From positions 32,805,501 to 32,869,500 of the forward strand of contig NC_091971.1 in the NCBI RefSeq assembly GCF_036711975.1: 64,000 bases of DNA, given 5' to 3'. Of this stretch, positions 9,801 through 19,039 are shown in pieces (the stretch's first letter is position 1; each line of letters begins with the position of its first letter). The DNA is from Onthophagus taurus (lineage: Eukaryota; Arthropoda; Insecta; Coleoptera; Scarabaeidae). The notes beneath the pieces are model-generated. The model saw only the letters and a list, made by a program, of their open reading frames with translations. It was not told the DNA's origin and searched no databases. A program made the position numbers and the translations under genes.

Positions 9801-12800
9801 ATATCATATTTAATGTGATTATCCAGATGTAATGATTTTAACTTTTCTTTTAACTCTAATGAATTTTTGATGTCGTAATCATTCATTGAGTTTAGGTTAT
9901 TCAAAGAACTATTGAGAAATTTTGATAATGCGTATGTGGGTCCATTAATATTATTAACAATTGGTCTCAATGGTTTGTCTTGTTTATGAATTTTAATTAG
10001 TCCATGAATTCTTGGTGTTATGAAATGTGTTGGTGCTAATTTTAATTTCAGGGGTTTATCTATGCAATTCATTTTTTCAAGTTTTCTTAGGTAATCGTTA
10101 ATTTTATCAACCAACGGAGGTCCTGGATCTGACCTATTCGTTCTATACGTTTTATTATCATTCAGCAAATTAGCAATTCTTTCGTTATACGACTGTTTAT
10201 TCAGGATAACCAATTGTTTAGTCTTATCTGCTTTATTAACTATCAAGTCTTTATTATTTAATAGGAATTTTTTAAAAATTATAATGTCCCTGCAAATTTG
10301 TGCCTGCAAATTTGATTGGTAATGTAAATTCTTTTGCTTATATAAAAAATTGGTAATTTCGTTGACAATTTTATTTCTTGTAACATTTATGTGATTTTCC
10401 ACTGTATTGATGGTGGTAAAAATCTTTTCAACGTCTACAATGAGATGAATTATATCTTTATGGAACGATTTCTTGAAACCAAATGTAAGAAAACTGAAAT
10501 TATCACCCAATGATAATAGATTAATAATATTGTTTGGAATCTGTTTTTTGGTTAAATTTATTACTCTGTTCGTTTTATATAATATGAAATATTTCTCTAA
10601 TACATCTGAGTCATAGTCCAAAATATTTTTGGATTTTTAGTTGTTATTTTTATTAACTTTTAGAAAGTTAGGTAATCTAATTCTATCTTTTCTACTTTTA
10701 ACTACATTAAAATGCTTATGTGTAATATGGGTTTTTTTTGTAGATAGTATTACGAGTGACTATTTGTAGACTGAAGATGGGAGGTGTTCCCGAAACGTCT
10801 CAGATTGATTAATTTATAACAATTACGGAGGAAAAGTGGTCTTTTTTTAAAAACCTTTCATATAACAACACCTCTAGTTCAATTTATCGTTTATAATTTA
10901 TAATTTTTCATATAAAACGCGCAGTTGATGAGATTTGTGCGACGAGTTCACGTCAATATTTTCGTTCGACTAAAGAAAGTTCCTAAGAATCTTTTCTAGT
11001 GGTTCTTATGTATCGGTTGTTGGTTTAACAAGGAGAGTACTAAAAAAATTTCTTAGTAACATTTTGGCATACTATAAACAGAAAAGGTACTTTACCTGAC
11101 ACAAAAGCTGTTTTCACTTCACTGTCAAGGCTTACTTGCTTTTTAAAACTTGAATATATGTTCAAAAATTATGTTTAATCAAGCAGGGCTAAACCCCAAA
11201 AAATGACAATTAATATCGAAAAAATTTTACCTTTTATAAGAGTCATTTCACCTATCCGGCGACACTCTGTATATTATTTAACCTTGCAATACACGCGACG
11301 TCTTAAGAAACGCACGGTCAAACCTGAATGTTTCCACTTCTAGCTCTAATGTTAGATCTACTATTAGTGCAATGAAAATATAGAACAAGCTACGAGCTAA
11401 CACTAGAACTAGAAACATTCAGATTTAGCCGTCTTAAGAGACACATGGCTAAATCAGAAAGGTCTAGTGTTAGTTCTACATTCAGTTCAATAAAAACCTT
11501 CTTTTTCGTCTTCTCCTGATCCTTATGCCTGATGGCGTCGGATAACTCTTTTCCTATATCTCCATCCACTTCTTCCACTCCCTCCGATGCCTGGCTAATT
11601 TCTTTATATCTGCTACAGTCTTCCCTCTCTTCTTCTCAACTTCTTCCCCTCTTTATCTTATCCTTATTTTTTGCTTCAAATATCTTTTTTACTATTGTGT
11701 TATGTTCCATTCTAATTATGTGGGTGTACCAGTTTAGTTTTATTTCCTCATTCCTTATCCTATCCCACTTCGTCTTCACCACTATTTTACGTAAAAATTT
11801 CATTTACATTGCTGTGATCTTTCCTTCTTGTTTATCTTGGAGTGTCCATGATTCACTGACATATGTTAATATTGGGACTGCCACCGAGTTGTACACCTTC
11901 ATTTTTATCTTTTTATCTATCTCCTTCTTCCCAAAAATTGTTCTGTTTAGAGTATGATATACGTTGTTTGTTTTCCTTATTCTTGCATTTACGTCTAAAT
12001 CTATCCTTCCATCTTGTGATATTATACTTCTCCAGTACTCATATGATGATACTTCTTCTATCTTTTGTTCCTTAATAAATAATTCTTTCGGGTTATTTCT
12101 TATTTCCTTTTTATTTATTATCACGATTTTACATTTATTTACGTTCAATTCTAGGCCCATCTTTTCAATTTCTTCTGTCCATATTTCAACCAACTTCCTT
12201 GCCTTTTTATAGTTCTCTGCTATCAGGACTATGTCGTCAGCATATAGTAAATTATCTATTTTTACTGGTTCCAAACTTTTATAACTTAACCTATTACTGT
12301 TTGATATTGATTTGTTCTTGTTCTTGTATTTTTTATCACTCTGTCCATTAATATTATAAATAACAAGGAACTTAGGCTATCGCCTTGTTTTATTCCCTTG
12401 CTCATTTCAAAAGTTTTTGATGTTTCTCCCTTCATTTGTACTATGCCCTTAACTTTCTTGTACAGGTTTTCAATTATTTATGTTAGTTTTTGTGGTACCA
12501 TTAGTTATTCTAGACATTTCTATGTAATACTACGGTTAACCGTGTAAAAAACTGCTTTTAGGTCGAAGAATACTACTTAGGTATAGTTCTTTCCCCGTGT
12601 CTATTTTCCTTTCAATGATATTTCGGATTACATGTATGTTACCGTTTGTTTGCTCTGTATGCTGCTTGTTCATCTTCTAGTTTGTTTTCCACTATTCCTA
12701 TTAATATTCTTTCTATTATCTTAGTGTATAATTTGTAACTTGTAGATAGTAGGCATATGGCTCTGTAATTATCACAGTTCCTTTTTTATGTATTGGTAAG

Positions 12801-15800
12801 ATGATGTTATCTTCCCAATCTTTCGGGATTGTTTCCGACTTCCATGCGATCTTATACATATGTATGTACAGGGTGTCCCAATTTCGATGTCCGCATAGGC
12901 TATCTCCGAAACTAAAAGAGATAGAAAAAAAGTAGCTTACATGTCATGATCTCGTTTTTCGAGAAAATGCTAATTCCGAAAACTCCGAACAGCTATCGTC
13001 TTTTGTTTTCGCCCTATCGGCAAAAACTGAAAATTTTGCAAAAACGACAATCGCGAATATCTCACTTATTATCAAAGATGGAGTATTATAAATAAAACAT
13101 TATATGGGCAACTTTTTACGAAGAATTCAGTGGCGTAGGTAGAATTTTTTTCCCATCTTTTATTTTCGAGATTTTAGACATAACATTATTTTTTTAAATG
13201 GAAACCATAGTTGGCTATGACTTAAAATGATTTGTTATTTTCTTCTGATAACAACTATATATAGTTTGTGGGGTATATTTCTTATAGTTATTGAATAATT
13301 CTAAATCTAATGTATGTATTTAAAAGTTAATGTTGCTATGGTGATAACCATACATACTATGATGGAATATAATGTATCAATTTTTTTTGTTCTTTCTAAA
13401 ACTATTGTGTGTATTTAAAAGTTAATGTTGCTATGGTGATAACCATATATACTATGATGGAACATAATGTATTAAATAATTGCCAAAGTTTGTATTTAAA
13501 AATTCGATATCAACTCTGGCATTATGTGCTGGTACGATGCACCAGCGTGTTAAGTGTCAAAGTATAACAAAACTGAATAAAACTTTACAATGAATTTCGA
13601 AAATTATGAAAAATGTAACATGATGGAATGCGATATGTTATCAGATAAGAATGCGACGTTAGCCGCGGAATTTTATTTCACAAGATATCCAGAAAGAAGA
13701 CAACCGCACGTACGAACCTTCAGCCGGTCAGCAGAAAATTTAATAGATATTTGGTCCTTCCCCAAACCACATACAAAAACATACCAAAATGACCTGCAAG
13801 AGAAATTGCAACAAGACGTCTGACCCAAAAGACACCGCTCCCGAATATGAAAGAAAAATAAGTATAAACCATACAAAGCGGGGCTAACTCATTATTTACG
13901 TGCCGGAGATGTCAATCGAAGATTAGAATTTTGTAGATGATATTTAAACAAATTAAATAATCTGCTGTTTGTTCAAAATGTTATCTGGACCGATGAAGTC
14001 TCTGAGTGTTCAAAGAAGATTGGGGTTCAATGTATGGTGTGCCCTTTTAGATAATAGAATTTTGGCATATAGTATCTACCATAAAAACTTAAACTCAGGG
14101 AAATACCTCAATATATTAAGGCAGCACATTGAGCCTTTGGACGACAATTTGCCACTAAATATGTCTCAAATGATGTATTTTCAATATGACGGAGCACCAG
14201 CACATAATGCCAGAGTTGTTAGTGAATTTTTAAATACTACTACAAACTCAAGGACAGTAGAATCTAACAGGACTGCTACATCCATTGTTGTGACTGCCTA
14301 CCCGCAAACTACGTCACACCATTTTCCACGCCTAGCTGTTGTTATGGTCTATGCGTTTGCTGTGTGTTTTTAGAGGTTATATCCTAGACGTATTCATATT
14401 AGTTTTGAAGTTTTATGTTTTTAGACGTATTAATGTCTATCATATAACCTCTAAAAACATAGACAGTTATCAGGCGTGGCAAATAGTGTGACGTAGAGTG
14501 CGGGCAACCAACCCGTAGTCGACTACAAAAATACAATGGATGTAGCAGTCCTGTTAGATTCTACTGTCCATGCTATAAACTTTGGCAATAATTGGAAACA
14601 ATGCTTTCCCTCATGGTATGGTTATCACCATAACAACATTAACTTTTAAATACATACATTAGATTTAGATGGAACAAAATGAATTAGATTAGAAAATGAA
14701 TATTTAGATGAACTATATATATTTGTTATCAGAAGAAAATAACAAATTATTTTAAGTCATAGCCAACTATGGTTTCCATTTAAAAAAATAAAGTTACGTC
14801 TAAAATCTCGAAAATAAAAGATGGGAAAAAAATTCTACCTACGCCACTGAATTCTTCGTAAAAAGTTGCCCATATAATGTTTTATTTATAATACTCCATC
14901 TTTGATAATAAGTGAGATATTCGCGATTGTCGTTTTCGCAAAACTTTCAGTTTTTGTCGATAGAGCGAAAACAAAAGACAATAGCTGTTCGGAGTTTTCG
15001 GCTTTAACATTTTCTCGAAAAACGAGATCATGACATGTAAGCTACTTTTTTTCTATCTCGTTTAGTTTCGAAGATAGCCTATACGGACATCGAAATTGGG
15101 ACACCCTGTACTTAAAAGGAGTGGTTTTATATACATATACTTAGGAAGCCACTCCTTCTATCTTGTCTTTCCCGCAACCCTTGTCTGTTTTCATGTTCAT
15201 CATTGCCTCTCCAATTCTTCCATTATTATCTCTTCAGTTGCTATGTCTGTGGTGTCTTTTCTTATCTCATCTTTTCTTCACTCCTCCATTGTTTGTGTTC
15301 GTTTTCCATCCCTGAACTTTTCTCCATAAAAATCCGCCCATATGTCCAGAATTTCTCTTGCAGTGTTGTAATTTCCCTTTATCTCGTTGTTTTTATCTTT
15401 GACGGCTTTTATTTCTTTCCTTTGATATCTTATCAATTTTCTTATTTGATTCTAAAATTTCCTGTTATTCGATCCGTATGTTTCACTTAACTTTTTCTCT
15501 TTTTCGCCTCCCTTACAATATTCTTAGCTACATCTCTGTTCGTTCTATAGTTTGTTCCATACTCTTCCGAATTCGTCGATTGCCTGTCGGGCCTCTTCAT
15601 TCCACCAGTGTGTTCTCTTTGTCTGATATTTTTTGCAATTCGCGACGGTAATGAAAGCTATTACAGTACTCAAACGCATCCGATGCTGTAATGAGATTTT
15701 AGTAATATTTTATGGCACCAGTTTAAGTTGGTGACATTGGGTCATTAATTTTTCTAGTTGTCAATGTGACAATTTTTGTTCATGGGTGTTTAAACACGTT

Positions 15801-18096
15801 CTTAGCATCGGATACACAATGATAAGGACATTGAACTCTGAGTAATTTCTCTTATTTTGGGATGTGTACATGAAACATTTTTTTCGGGTGAATACATTTT
15901 GTGTTTTGACAATTTCTAATTGTCAATTCAAATTTCTATTTTCAAATGTTATGGTGTTACCAACTGCTACATACCTATTTCACTACATTGTCAAAATGTA
16001 TTTTATTTTTGTTAAACAAAAAAGATAAAAGCGTGAATTAAAAAAAATAGCATAAAAAATACGTTTCATAAGACTTAAAGCACTCATTCATTAAAAAACT
16101 CGTGGCTTTGCCAGTCGTTTTTCAACTTAAATTCGTGCATTTCAAGCATGTCTTACGAAACTTGTTTTTTTTTGCATGGAGGTGTTTTGCAACACCTCCA
16201 TAGGTTTATTTTGAATTATCTCTTTAAAAATTCTCCACCTTTCTTTCAGTATTAAATTCTCTGTTTGTTCTAGTTTTTGAAATTCGTTGTTTTTTTTTTT
16301 CTTGGTATTTTAGTCTTTCTTCCTCCTGCCTTAGTTTATGGATGTTTATTTTCGTGTAGGTTTTCATCTCTTCGTATGTGATGTAATCAATAATGTAACT
16401 CATAGCATTCCTTTCTTCCGCCAAAAACGTATATATTTATCTTGCCTCCTCTGATTCCATATAGTGGTTCCAATCAATAAGGCCTTTATTTGACAACATT
16501 CCAGCATTGTTTGCCCACATCTACTCATCACTGCCTCTCCCTGATTCCCATACTCTCCTAAGTACCTCCCCTCTTGTGTATGTCATTACCTATTCTTGCA
16601 TTCCAGTCTCCTATTATAATTACTTCCTCTCCTTGTTCTCTGGATTTATCGAAGGTTTTCTGCAGACTTGAGGTAAAATCTCGCATTTCTTCTTCTTCTG
16701 TTCCTTCCGTTGGTGCGTAGATTTGAATTATATTCACCTTTCCGTTTAGGCCAATTCCCAACTTCAGAGTTTAGTGGTGTATACTTAATTACTCTTTTAT
16801 TTAGCCCATGTATTTTCTTGGACTCCTGAAAAGTATAGACTATAATTGTTTGATAATCGTATGTTTCCCCTTCCCTTCTTTTTCGCTTCACTAATTCCCA
16901 TTGTTTATATCCCAAGCCTTTCCATCTCCTCCATTATTTCCCTTTCCTTTCCCGTTAAAGTTGTAATATTCCACGTCCCTCATCTTTATAACTTTCCTAT
17001 TTTCTCCTTGCTTTTCCTTGCGTTTATCCATATCCCTGCCATTTTCATCCTCAGTAAAGTCCCCTCTTCTTTCTACACTTAGGTTTTTGAATTTATAGGA
17101 CGTCTCTTTTTTTCTCTTTCCATATCGTCCGGTGATACTGTAAGTTTATTATTCCAGGCAGCTTCTTCATCCACTATCTTCCCCTCGTCGTTTGCTTCAT
17201 GGTTTACAATTATTTTGTTGTATTGTTAATGAGCTTTAAGTCCTTTCCTCCTGAGTTCCCTTAGTTTAGTCATCAAATCATATCTCTCTATCTGAATTTT
17301 CTTAGAGTAGTTCTCATCTATCCATATGTTCGTTCCTTTCAACCCTTTTGCGTTTTTTAGGATATCCATCCTTCTTTTTTCCTTTGTTAGTTTTACTAAT
17401 ATCGGCCTATTGTTGTTCATTTTATATGCTCCTATTCTACTTTTCCTTGTGATATCAATATCAATTAAGTTTACTCCGATATTCCTCATCAATAAAAATA
17501 TACAACAAAAAGTGACGCTGAATAACAACTGAAACTAGAAGTTAGACTACGCCTAGAACTAGAAGAAAGTTTCCTCGCGCGTGTGTTGAAAGGTTAATTA
17601 TTTGGATTTCTCTTATACTTTAAGAACTCGAAAAAGATTCATTTTGCAACGAAACCGAAACTGTTTGCATTAATTTTTCCAATTATCCAACTTGTATAAA
17701 CAAACAATTAATGTGTGATGGAATCATAAATTGCGGCAAAAAAGGATTCTACGACGAAGATAATCAAAAATGTTATCAAAGTAATATCAATTCTCCTATT
17801 TATTTAGTTGCTTTTAATTATTTATTTTAATTTCAGGTTCTCTCAAAACGGAATTGAACGATATAATCTTATTAACGATAGCGATTACAATTTTTGTTAT
17901 TCTCTTTTTAGTGCATAACATTAAAAAATCTATACCTTTCCTTTTAAAAATTCTAAAAACGAAGCGGAAACGCAGAAAAGATACGATGGTGTTCGCGCCA
18001 CATCGATCACCCGTCATGAAAACTTATATTCCGGTGAAAGCGGTCGATACGTTGCATTTTCGGGTTGTTTCAGCACAATCTATGAAATATACTTAA
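6372..18096 (+). CDS. CUB-like/LDLa-like single-pass membrane protein, 5' end missing
   Basis: Spliced gene: exons 6372-6595, 6651-6819, 17625-17780 and 17837-18096. All junctions are GT-AG and keep one frame to the TAA at 18094-18096. Order: a beta-rich region with Cys pairs resembling a CUB domain, a six-Cys LDL-receptor class A-like module (17625-17780), a hydrophobic segment of about 22 residues (near 17860-17930), then a basic KRKRRK stop-transfer and a short cytoplasmic tail. This is the layout of a type I membrane receptor or co-receptor. No signal peptide is seen and a strong acceptor precedes 6372, so at least one upstream exon is missing. The third intron is 10.8 kb and full of transposons. 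I cannot name an orthologue. LDLa is fairly sure, CUB tentative. Confidence 0.72.
7253..7877. mobile_element. Foldback MITE inside mariner M1
   Basis: Near-perfect palindrome of two ~300-bp arms meeting near 7560, with tips CAGGTGTCC and GGACACCCTG flanked by TA. A secondary CTCCTGTATCTCGGC / GAGATACAGGGTG pair lies inside the arms. No coding. It interrupts the M1 transposase frame, so it inserted later. Confidence 0.88.
7990..8110 (-). repeat. Penelope terminal repeat (3' copy), hammerhead-like core
   Basis: Inverted copy of 10739-10856. On the minus strand it contains CTGAAGATGGGAGG then TTCCCGAAAC, resembling the CUGANGA...GAAA core of hammerhead ribozymes known from Penelope-like termini. 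A good stem I or III was not evident by eye. Confidence 0.6.
8438..9112 (-). CDS. Penelope GIY-YIG endonuclease part, in frame with the RT
   Basis: Continues the RT frame without a break from the TAG at 9113-9115 to 8438. It holds a Lys/Asn-rich linker (about 75 codons) and then a GIY-YIG-type nuclease: [17 protein letters not shown] with a conserved Cys pair, followed by [10 protein letters not shown] (catalytic Arg region) and a downstream [13 protein letters not shown] block. In Penelope elements this domain nicks target DNA. The ATG-initiated part is 8438-8887. Without stop readthrough it would not be joined to the RT. Confidence 0.85.
   Translation of the reverse strand, partial: RIKNSIDNDNQDNNTTSHISRPTEQYKKEYFLRSKTKDKTEGQSLITQYFDKHNQKNDSEQDNRNINDETNKITNLNKFCKIKYIPSLTNKITSVFRDHDFKEIKFAKYNDNKINTLISNVKDKIKMIDKVDTVYKLNCMNCDKVYIGESKQHLIKRIQQHQYDSKQIKINNKTALCQHSVLLNHKFDFENPRILNTNNNTFNKEKFRITLYNKKYQSRSQFQN
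9113..10621 (-). CDS. Penelope-like reverse transcriptase
   Basis: 502 residues of RT. Blocks in order: a [15 protein letters not shown] N-terminal block, [47 protein letters not shown] (first catalytic Asp), [20 protein letters not shown] (YIDD catalytic motif) and LPFLDIVL. These are diagnostic of Penelope-like RTs. The frame opens a few codons before 10621 after a TAA; no ATG marks the N-terminus, so the true start is uncertain. It ends at TAG (9113-9115), after which the same frame stays open into the endonuclease, so the stop looks like one recent mutation. Confidence 0.93.
   Translation of the reverse strand: MDYDSDVLEKYFILYKTNRVINLTKKQIPNNIINLLSLGDNFSFLTFGFKKSFHKDIIHLIVDVEKIFTTINTVENHINVTRNKIVNEITNFLYKQKNLHYQSNLQAQICRDIIIFKKFLLNNKDLIVNKADKTKQLVILNKQSYNERIANLLNDNKTYRTNRSDPGPPLVDKINDYLRKLEKMNCIDKPLKLKLAPTHFITPRIHGLIKIHKQDKPLRPIVNNINGPTYALSKFLNSSLNNLNSMNDYDIKNSLELKEKLKSLHLDNHIKYDIVSFDVQSLFTNIPLQKMIELVETNWEHIEDHTVIKNKKLFIEGIKLCTFSSYFKQDNNYYRQIYGLPMGSSLSVNLSGIVLNDLITTQLKITKIKPILIAKYIDDLLLILPKNEYPKLLDTINSYNDRLKFTVETPDNDKLPFLDIVLVMNRNNNSIATKCYKKEIASNRLLNFHSNHPKSQIINTMNNYIKRAISVTDNAFLKEIRKQLYNILLENFYPKRLVNDAW
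10739..10856 (+). repeat. Penelope terminal repeat (5' side copy), hammerhead-like core
   Basis: Plus-strand copy of the 120-bp terminal repeat, with CTGAAGA (10772-10778) and CCCGAAAC (about 10788-10795) around a short GGGA/TCCC hairpin. It forms an inverted pair with 7990-8110. Confidence 0.6.
11279..11530. repeat. Left part of a CTAG-rich TIR element
   Basis: Starts AACCTTGCAATACACGCGA, which pairs as an inverted repeat with the end near 17595 (AACCTTTCAACACACGCGC in reverse complement). The interior is made of short palindromic words around CTAGAACTAACACTAG plus GCCGTCTTAAGA, similar to 26196-26923. A LINE (11530-17528) appears to be inserted in it. Confidence 0.6.
11804..12866 (-). pseudogene. 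LINE reverse transcriptase remnant
   Basis: From 12866 downward the minus strand encodes [19 protein letters not shown], then [19 protein letters not shown], then [10 protein letters not shown] (catalytic YADD, near 12230), NVNKCKIV and the thumb region [15 protein letters not shown]. Frames shift and stops occur between blocks, so it is dead. Confidence 0.85.
13590..14250 (+). pseudogene. M2 mariner-like transposase, broken
   Basis: N-terminal helix-turn-helix part (13590-13823): [20 protein letters not shown], the usual DNA-binding start of this insect mariner family. The catalytic part (13969-14250) includes [18 protein letters not shown] and [14 protein letters not shown] (second Asp in the QYDGAPAH block). 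The region between contains stops. The C-terminal SPDL block is cut off by the foldback. Confidence 0.8.
14252..14569. mobile_element. Foldback element inside M2 transposase
   Basis: Inverted arms begin GGACAGTAGAATCTAACAGG and end with its complement; the inner loop repeats AGAGGTTATAT / ATATAACCTCT around 14370 and 14455. 318 bp, non-coding. No TA at the tips and no clear target duplication, so it is a different family from the mariner MITEs. Confidence 0.75.
15640..16175. mobile_element. Unassigned insertion within the LINE
   Basis: The LINE coding breaks off near 15640 and resumes near 16190. The insert ends in a ~110-bp hairpin (16065-16170) with GTTTCATAAGAC and GTCTTACGAAAC as outer arms. 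No coding, family unknown. Confidence 0.5.
16558..16915 (-). pseudogene. LINE apurinic-type endonuclease remnant
   Basis: Encodes [18 protein letters not shown] and [15 protein letters not shown], the Tyr-Ala-Pro and GDWN(A/T)R motifs of LINE endonucleases. The upstream half (16646-16915) is in another frame. It belongs to the same LINE as the RT remnants. Confidence 0.82.
17226..17528 (-). pseudogene. LINE ORF1-like C-terminal remnant
   Basis: 100 codons, basic, including [20 protein letters not shown] and [12 protein letters not shown]. This pattern fits the single-strand nucleic-acid-binding C-terminal domain of LINE ORF1 proteins. It lies upstream of the endonuclease on the same strand. 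The N-terminal residues are probably not coding. Confidence 0.6.
17529..17596. repeat. Right end of the CTAG-rich TIR element
   Basis: Contains CTAGAACTAGAAG words and ends with TCGCGCGTGTGTTGAAAGGTT, the inverted partner of the left tip near 11280. The LINE is inserted between the two parts. Confidence 0.55.
17625..18096 (+). CDS. Exons with LDLa-like module, TM segment and tail
   Basis: Exon 17625-17780 has six Cys in LDLa spacing, with [16 protein letters not shown] resembling the calcium-binding signature. Exon 17837-18096 follows TTTCAG and encodes the hydrophobic segment [17 protein letters not shown] and a basic tail ending SMKYT. An AATAAA lies within 20 nt of the stop. The one base carried over from exon 2 (6819) joins in frame at 17625, which shows that the two exon groups belong to one gene. 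Confidence 0.8.
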
Positions 18097-18306
18097 TAAA
18101 AAAAAATATTTATATCAAGACGATTTTATTTTGTTTTTAACTTAAGTGGTTCAAAGTGATAATTAAATCGTCAATGCGGATTTATACTTTAAATGTTATA
18201 GATAATATTATGTCTCTTATCTAATCTTTATCTTTAATATATGAAGATTAAATAATGAAAACAATAACAGTTTCGAACTTTTTTTCTATCAACAAAATGT
18301 TATCAA

Positions 18307-18380
18307 GGCCCATTAGCTCAGTTGGTTAGAGCGTCGTGCTAATAACGCGAAGGTCGCGGGTTCGATCCCCCCATGGGCCA
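18307..18380 (+). tRNA. tRNA-Ile (anticodon AAT), second copy
   Basis: Identical 74-nt cloverleaf to 5898-5971, including loop CTAATAA. Both copies are preceded by ATCAA. It lies 210 bp downstream of the membrane-protein gene, so the two tRNAs bracket the visible exons of that gene. Confidence 0.97.
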
Positions 18381-18649
18381 CTCACTACTATTTTTGCTTA
18401 GGTTATTCTCATACTTTTATTTATTTGCAAAAAACTGTATAACAATAATAATAAACTATATATTAAAAATTGAACCCAGTCATCTCTGACAATTTAAGAG
18501 CAACACAACCCGCTCTCTCACCCCTCACGAACCCCACCACAAACGCTAACATAAATAATATCCATGAACTTACCAATCTCATGACAGAAGTCAATAACCT
18601 TATACCGTTTCCGCAGTCATTTCCACAAAACAATTTAAAAGCAAATAAT

Positions 18650-19037
18650 AAACGACAAGTCCCCCGGAGCACAGTGGGTCGAAACGCTGGCACAAATCCA
18701 GCGGTTAGCATGTCTTAACATAACGGGTGCAATGAGATCCTGTCCGACGGCTGCTTTGGAAGCCCTACTCGGTCTCACACCGCTCCACTTATACATACAA
18801 ATGGAGGCAGCCTTAAGTGCCTTATCACTGAAAACAGTTTCTTCACTCAAGTTGATGCAGGGTAACCTGAGAGGACACCTGGAGATCCTCAAGGACCCAT
18901 GTCTAAATTACCTGATTGAAATTACAACGGACCTCATACCGACGGAATACAATTTCAACCAACCGTATAAGGTCATATTTAGTAGCAGGGATGATTGGGC
19001 GAAGGGAGGGCCTCAACAAAAAAGAGGAGCCCTAGCT
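18650..19037 (+). pseudogene. LINE RT C-terminal remnant
   Basis: Includes the thumb-like block LACLNITGAMRSCPTAALEALLGL, read across one frame change near 18715, and LHLYIQMEAALSALSL, as at the end of I/R1-type LINE RTs. It ends in TGA (19037-19039) directly before YTDASK; TGG to TGA is the likely mutation. Confidence 0.72.
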
Positions 19038-19039
19038 TG

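Larger units (their letters stand above)
7990..10856 (-). mobile_element. Penelope-like retroelement with terminal inverted copies
   Basis: About 2.87 kb on the minus strand. A Penelope RT and a GIY-YIG endonuclease are encoded in one frame with a single stop. The ends are ~120-bp inverted copies (7990-8110 and 10739-10856), starting AAGGTTTTTAAAAAAAGACC. EN-plus Penelope-like elements are known in arthropods. It is inserted in mariner M1, which sits in an intron of the membrane-protein gene. Confidence 0.9.
6848..11269 (+). mobile_element. Mariner-like element M1, internally deleted, hosting two insertions
   Basis: TA-flanked terminal inverted repeats: left CAGTGTGTCCCCGGATAGAT and, in reverse complement, right CAGAGTGTCGCCGGATAGGT, similar for about 45 bp. 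Between 7080 and 7140 the plus strand encodes [15 protein letters not shown], the C-terminal catalytic block of mariner transposases. The C-terminal coding is then split by a foldback MITE (7253-7877) and resumes with [13 protein letters not shown] Penelope-like element (7990-10856) sits just after the stop. Without these inserts the relic is about 0.9 kb, so most of the transposase is gone. Confidence 0.85.
12869..15108 (+). mobile_element. Mariner-like element M2 with long TIRs, inserted in the LINE
   Basis: TA-flanked, tips CAGGGTGTCCCAATTTCGAT on both ends, with inverted arms of about 400 bp. The left arm is followed (13300-13520) by an inverted copy of the 3' part of its own transposase region, itself partly duplicated (13320-13380 and 13405-13465). 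The transposase is split at 13590-13823 and 13969-14250 and is interrupted by a foldback at 14252-14569. It separates two RT halves of the LINE, so it is the younger insertion. Confidence 0.87.
11530..17528 (-). mobile_element. Decayed LINE, split by a mariner element
   Basis: Minus-strand non-LTR element read from 17528 down to about 11530: an ORF1-like end (17226-17528), APE-type endonuclease (about 16560-16915), a charged linker (16200-16424), and RT on both sides of mariner M2 (15120-15640 and 11804-12866). Many stops and frame breaks. An unrelated insert lies at about 15640-16175. The YADDIVL RT and GDWNARIG endonuclease blocks define it as a LINE; the clade is not assigned. Confidence 0.82.

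Noticed and set aside
13673-13876. Minus-strand ORF over the M2 transposase N-terminus
   Set aside because: Shadow of the plus-strand helix-turn-helix coding.
14252-14569. Target-site duplication around the M2 foldback
   Set aside because: ACAAACT and ATAAACT near the two sides looked similar but are at unequal distances from the tips, so no duplication is claimed.
18463-18892. Minus-strand open frames opposite the LINE
   Set aside because: Shadows of the plus-strand LINE coding; no motif of their own.
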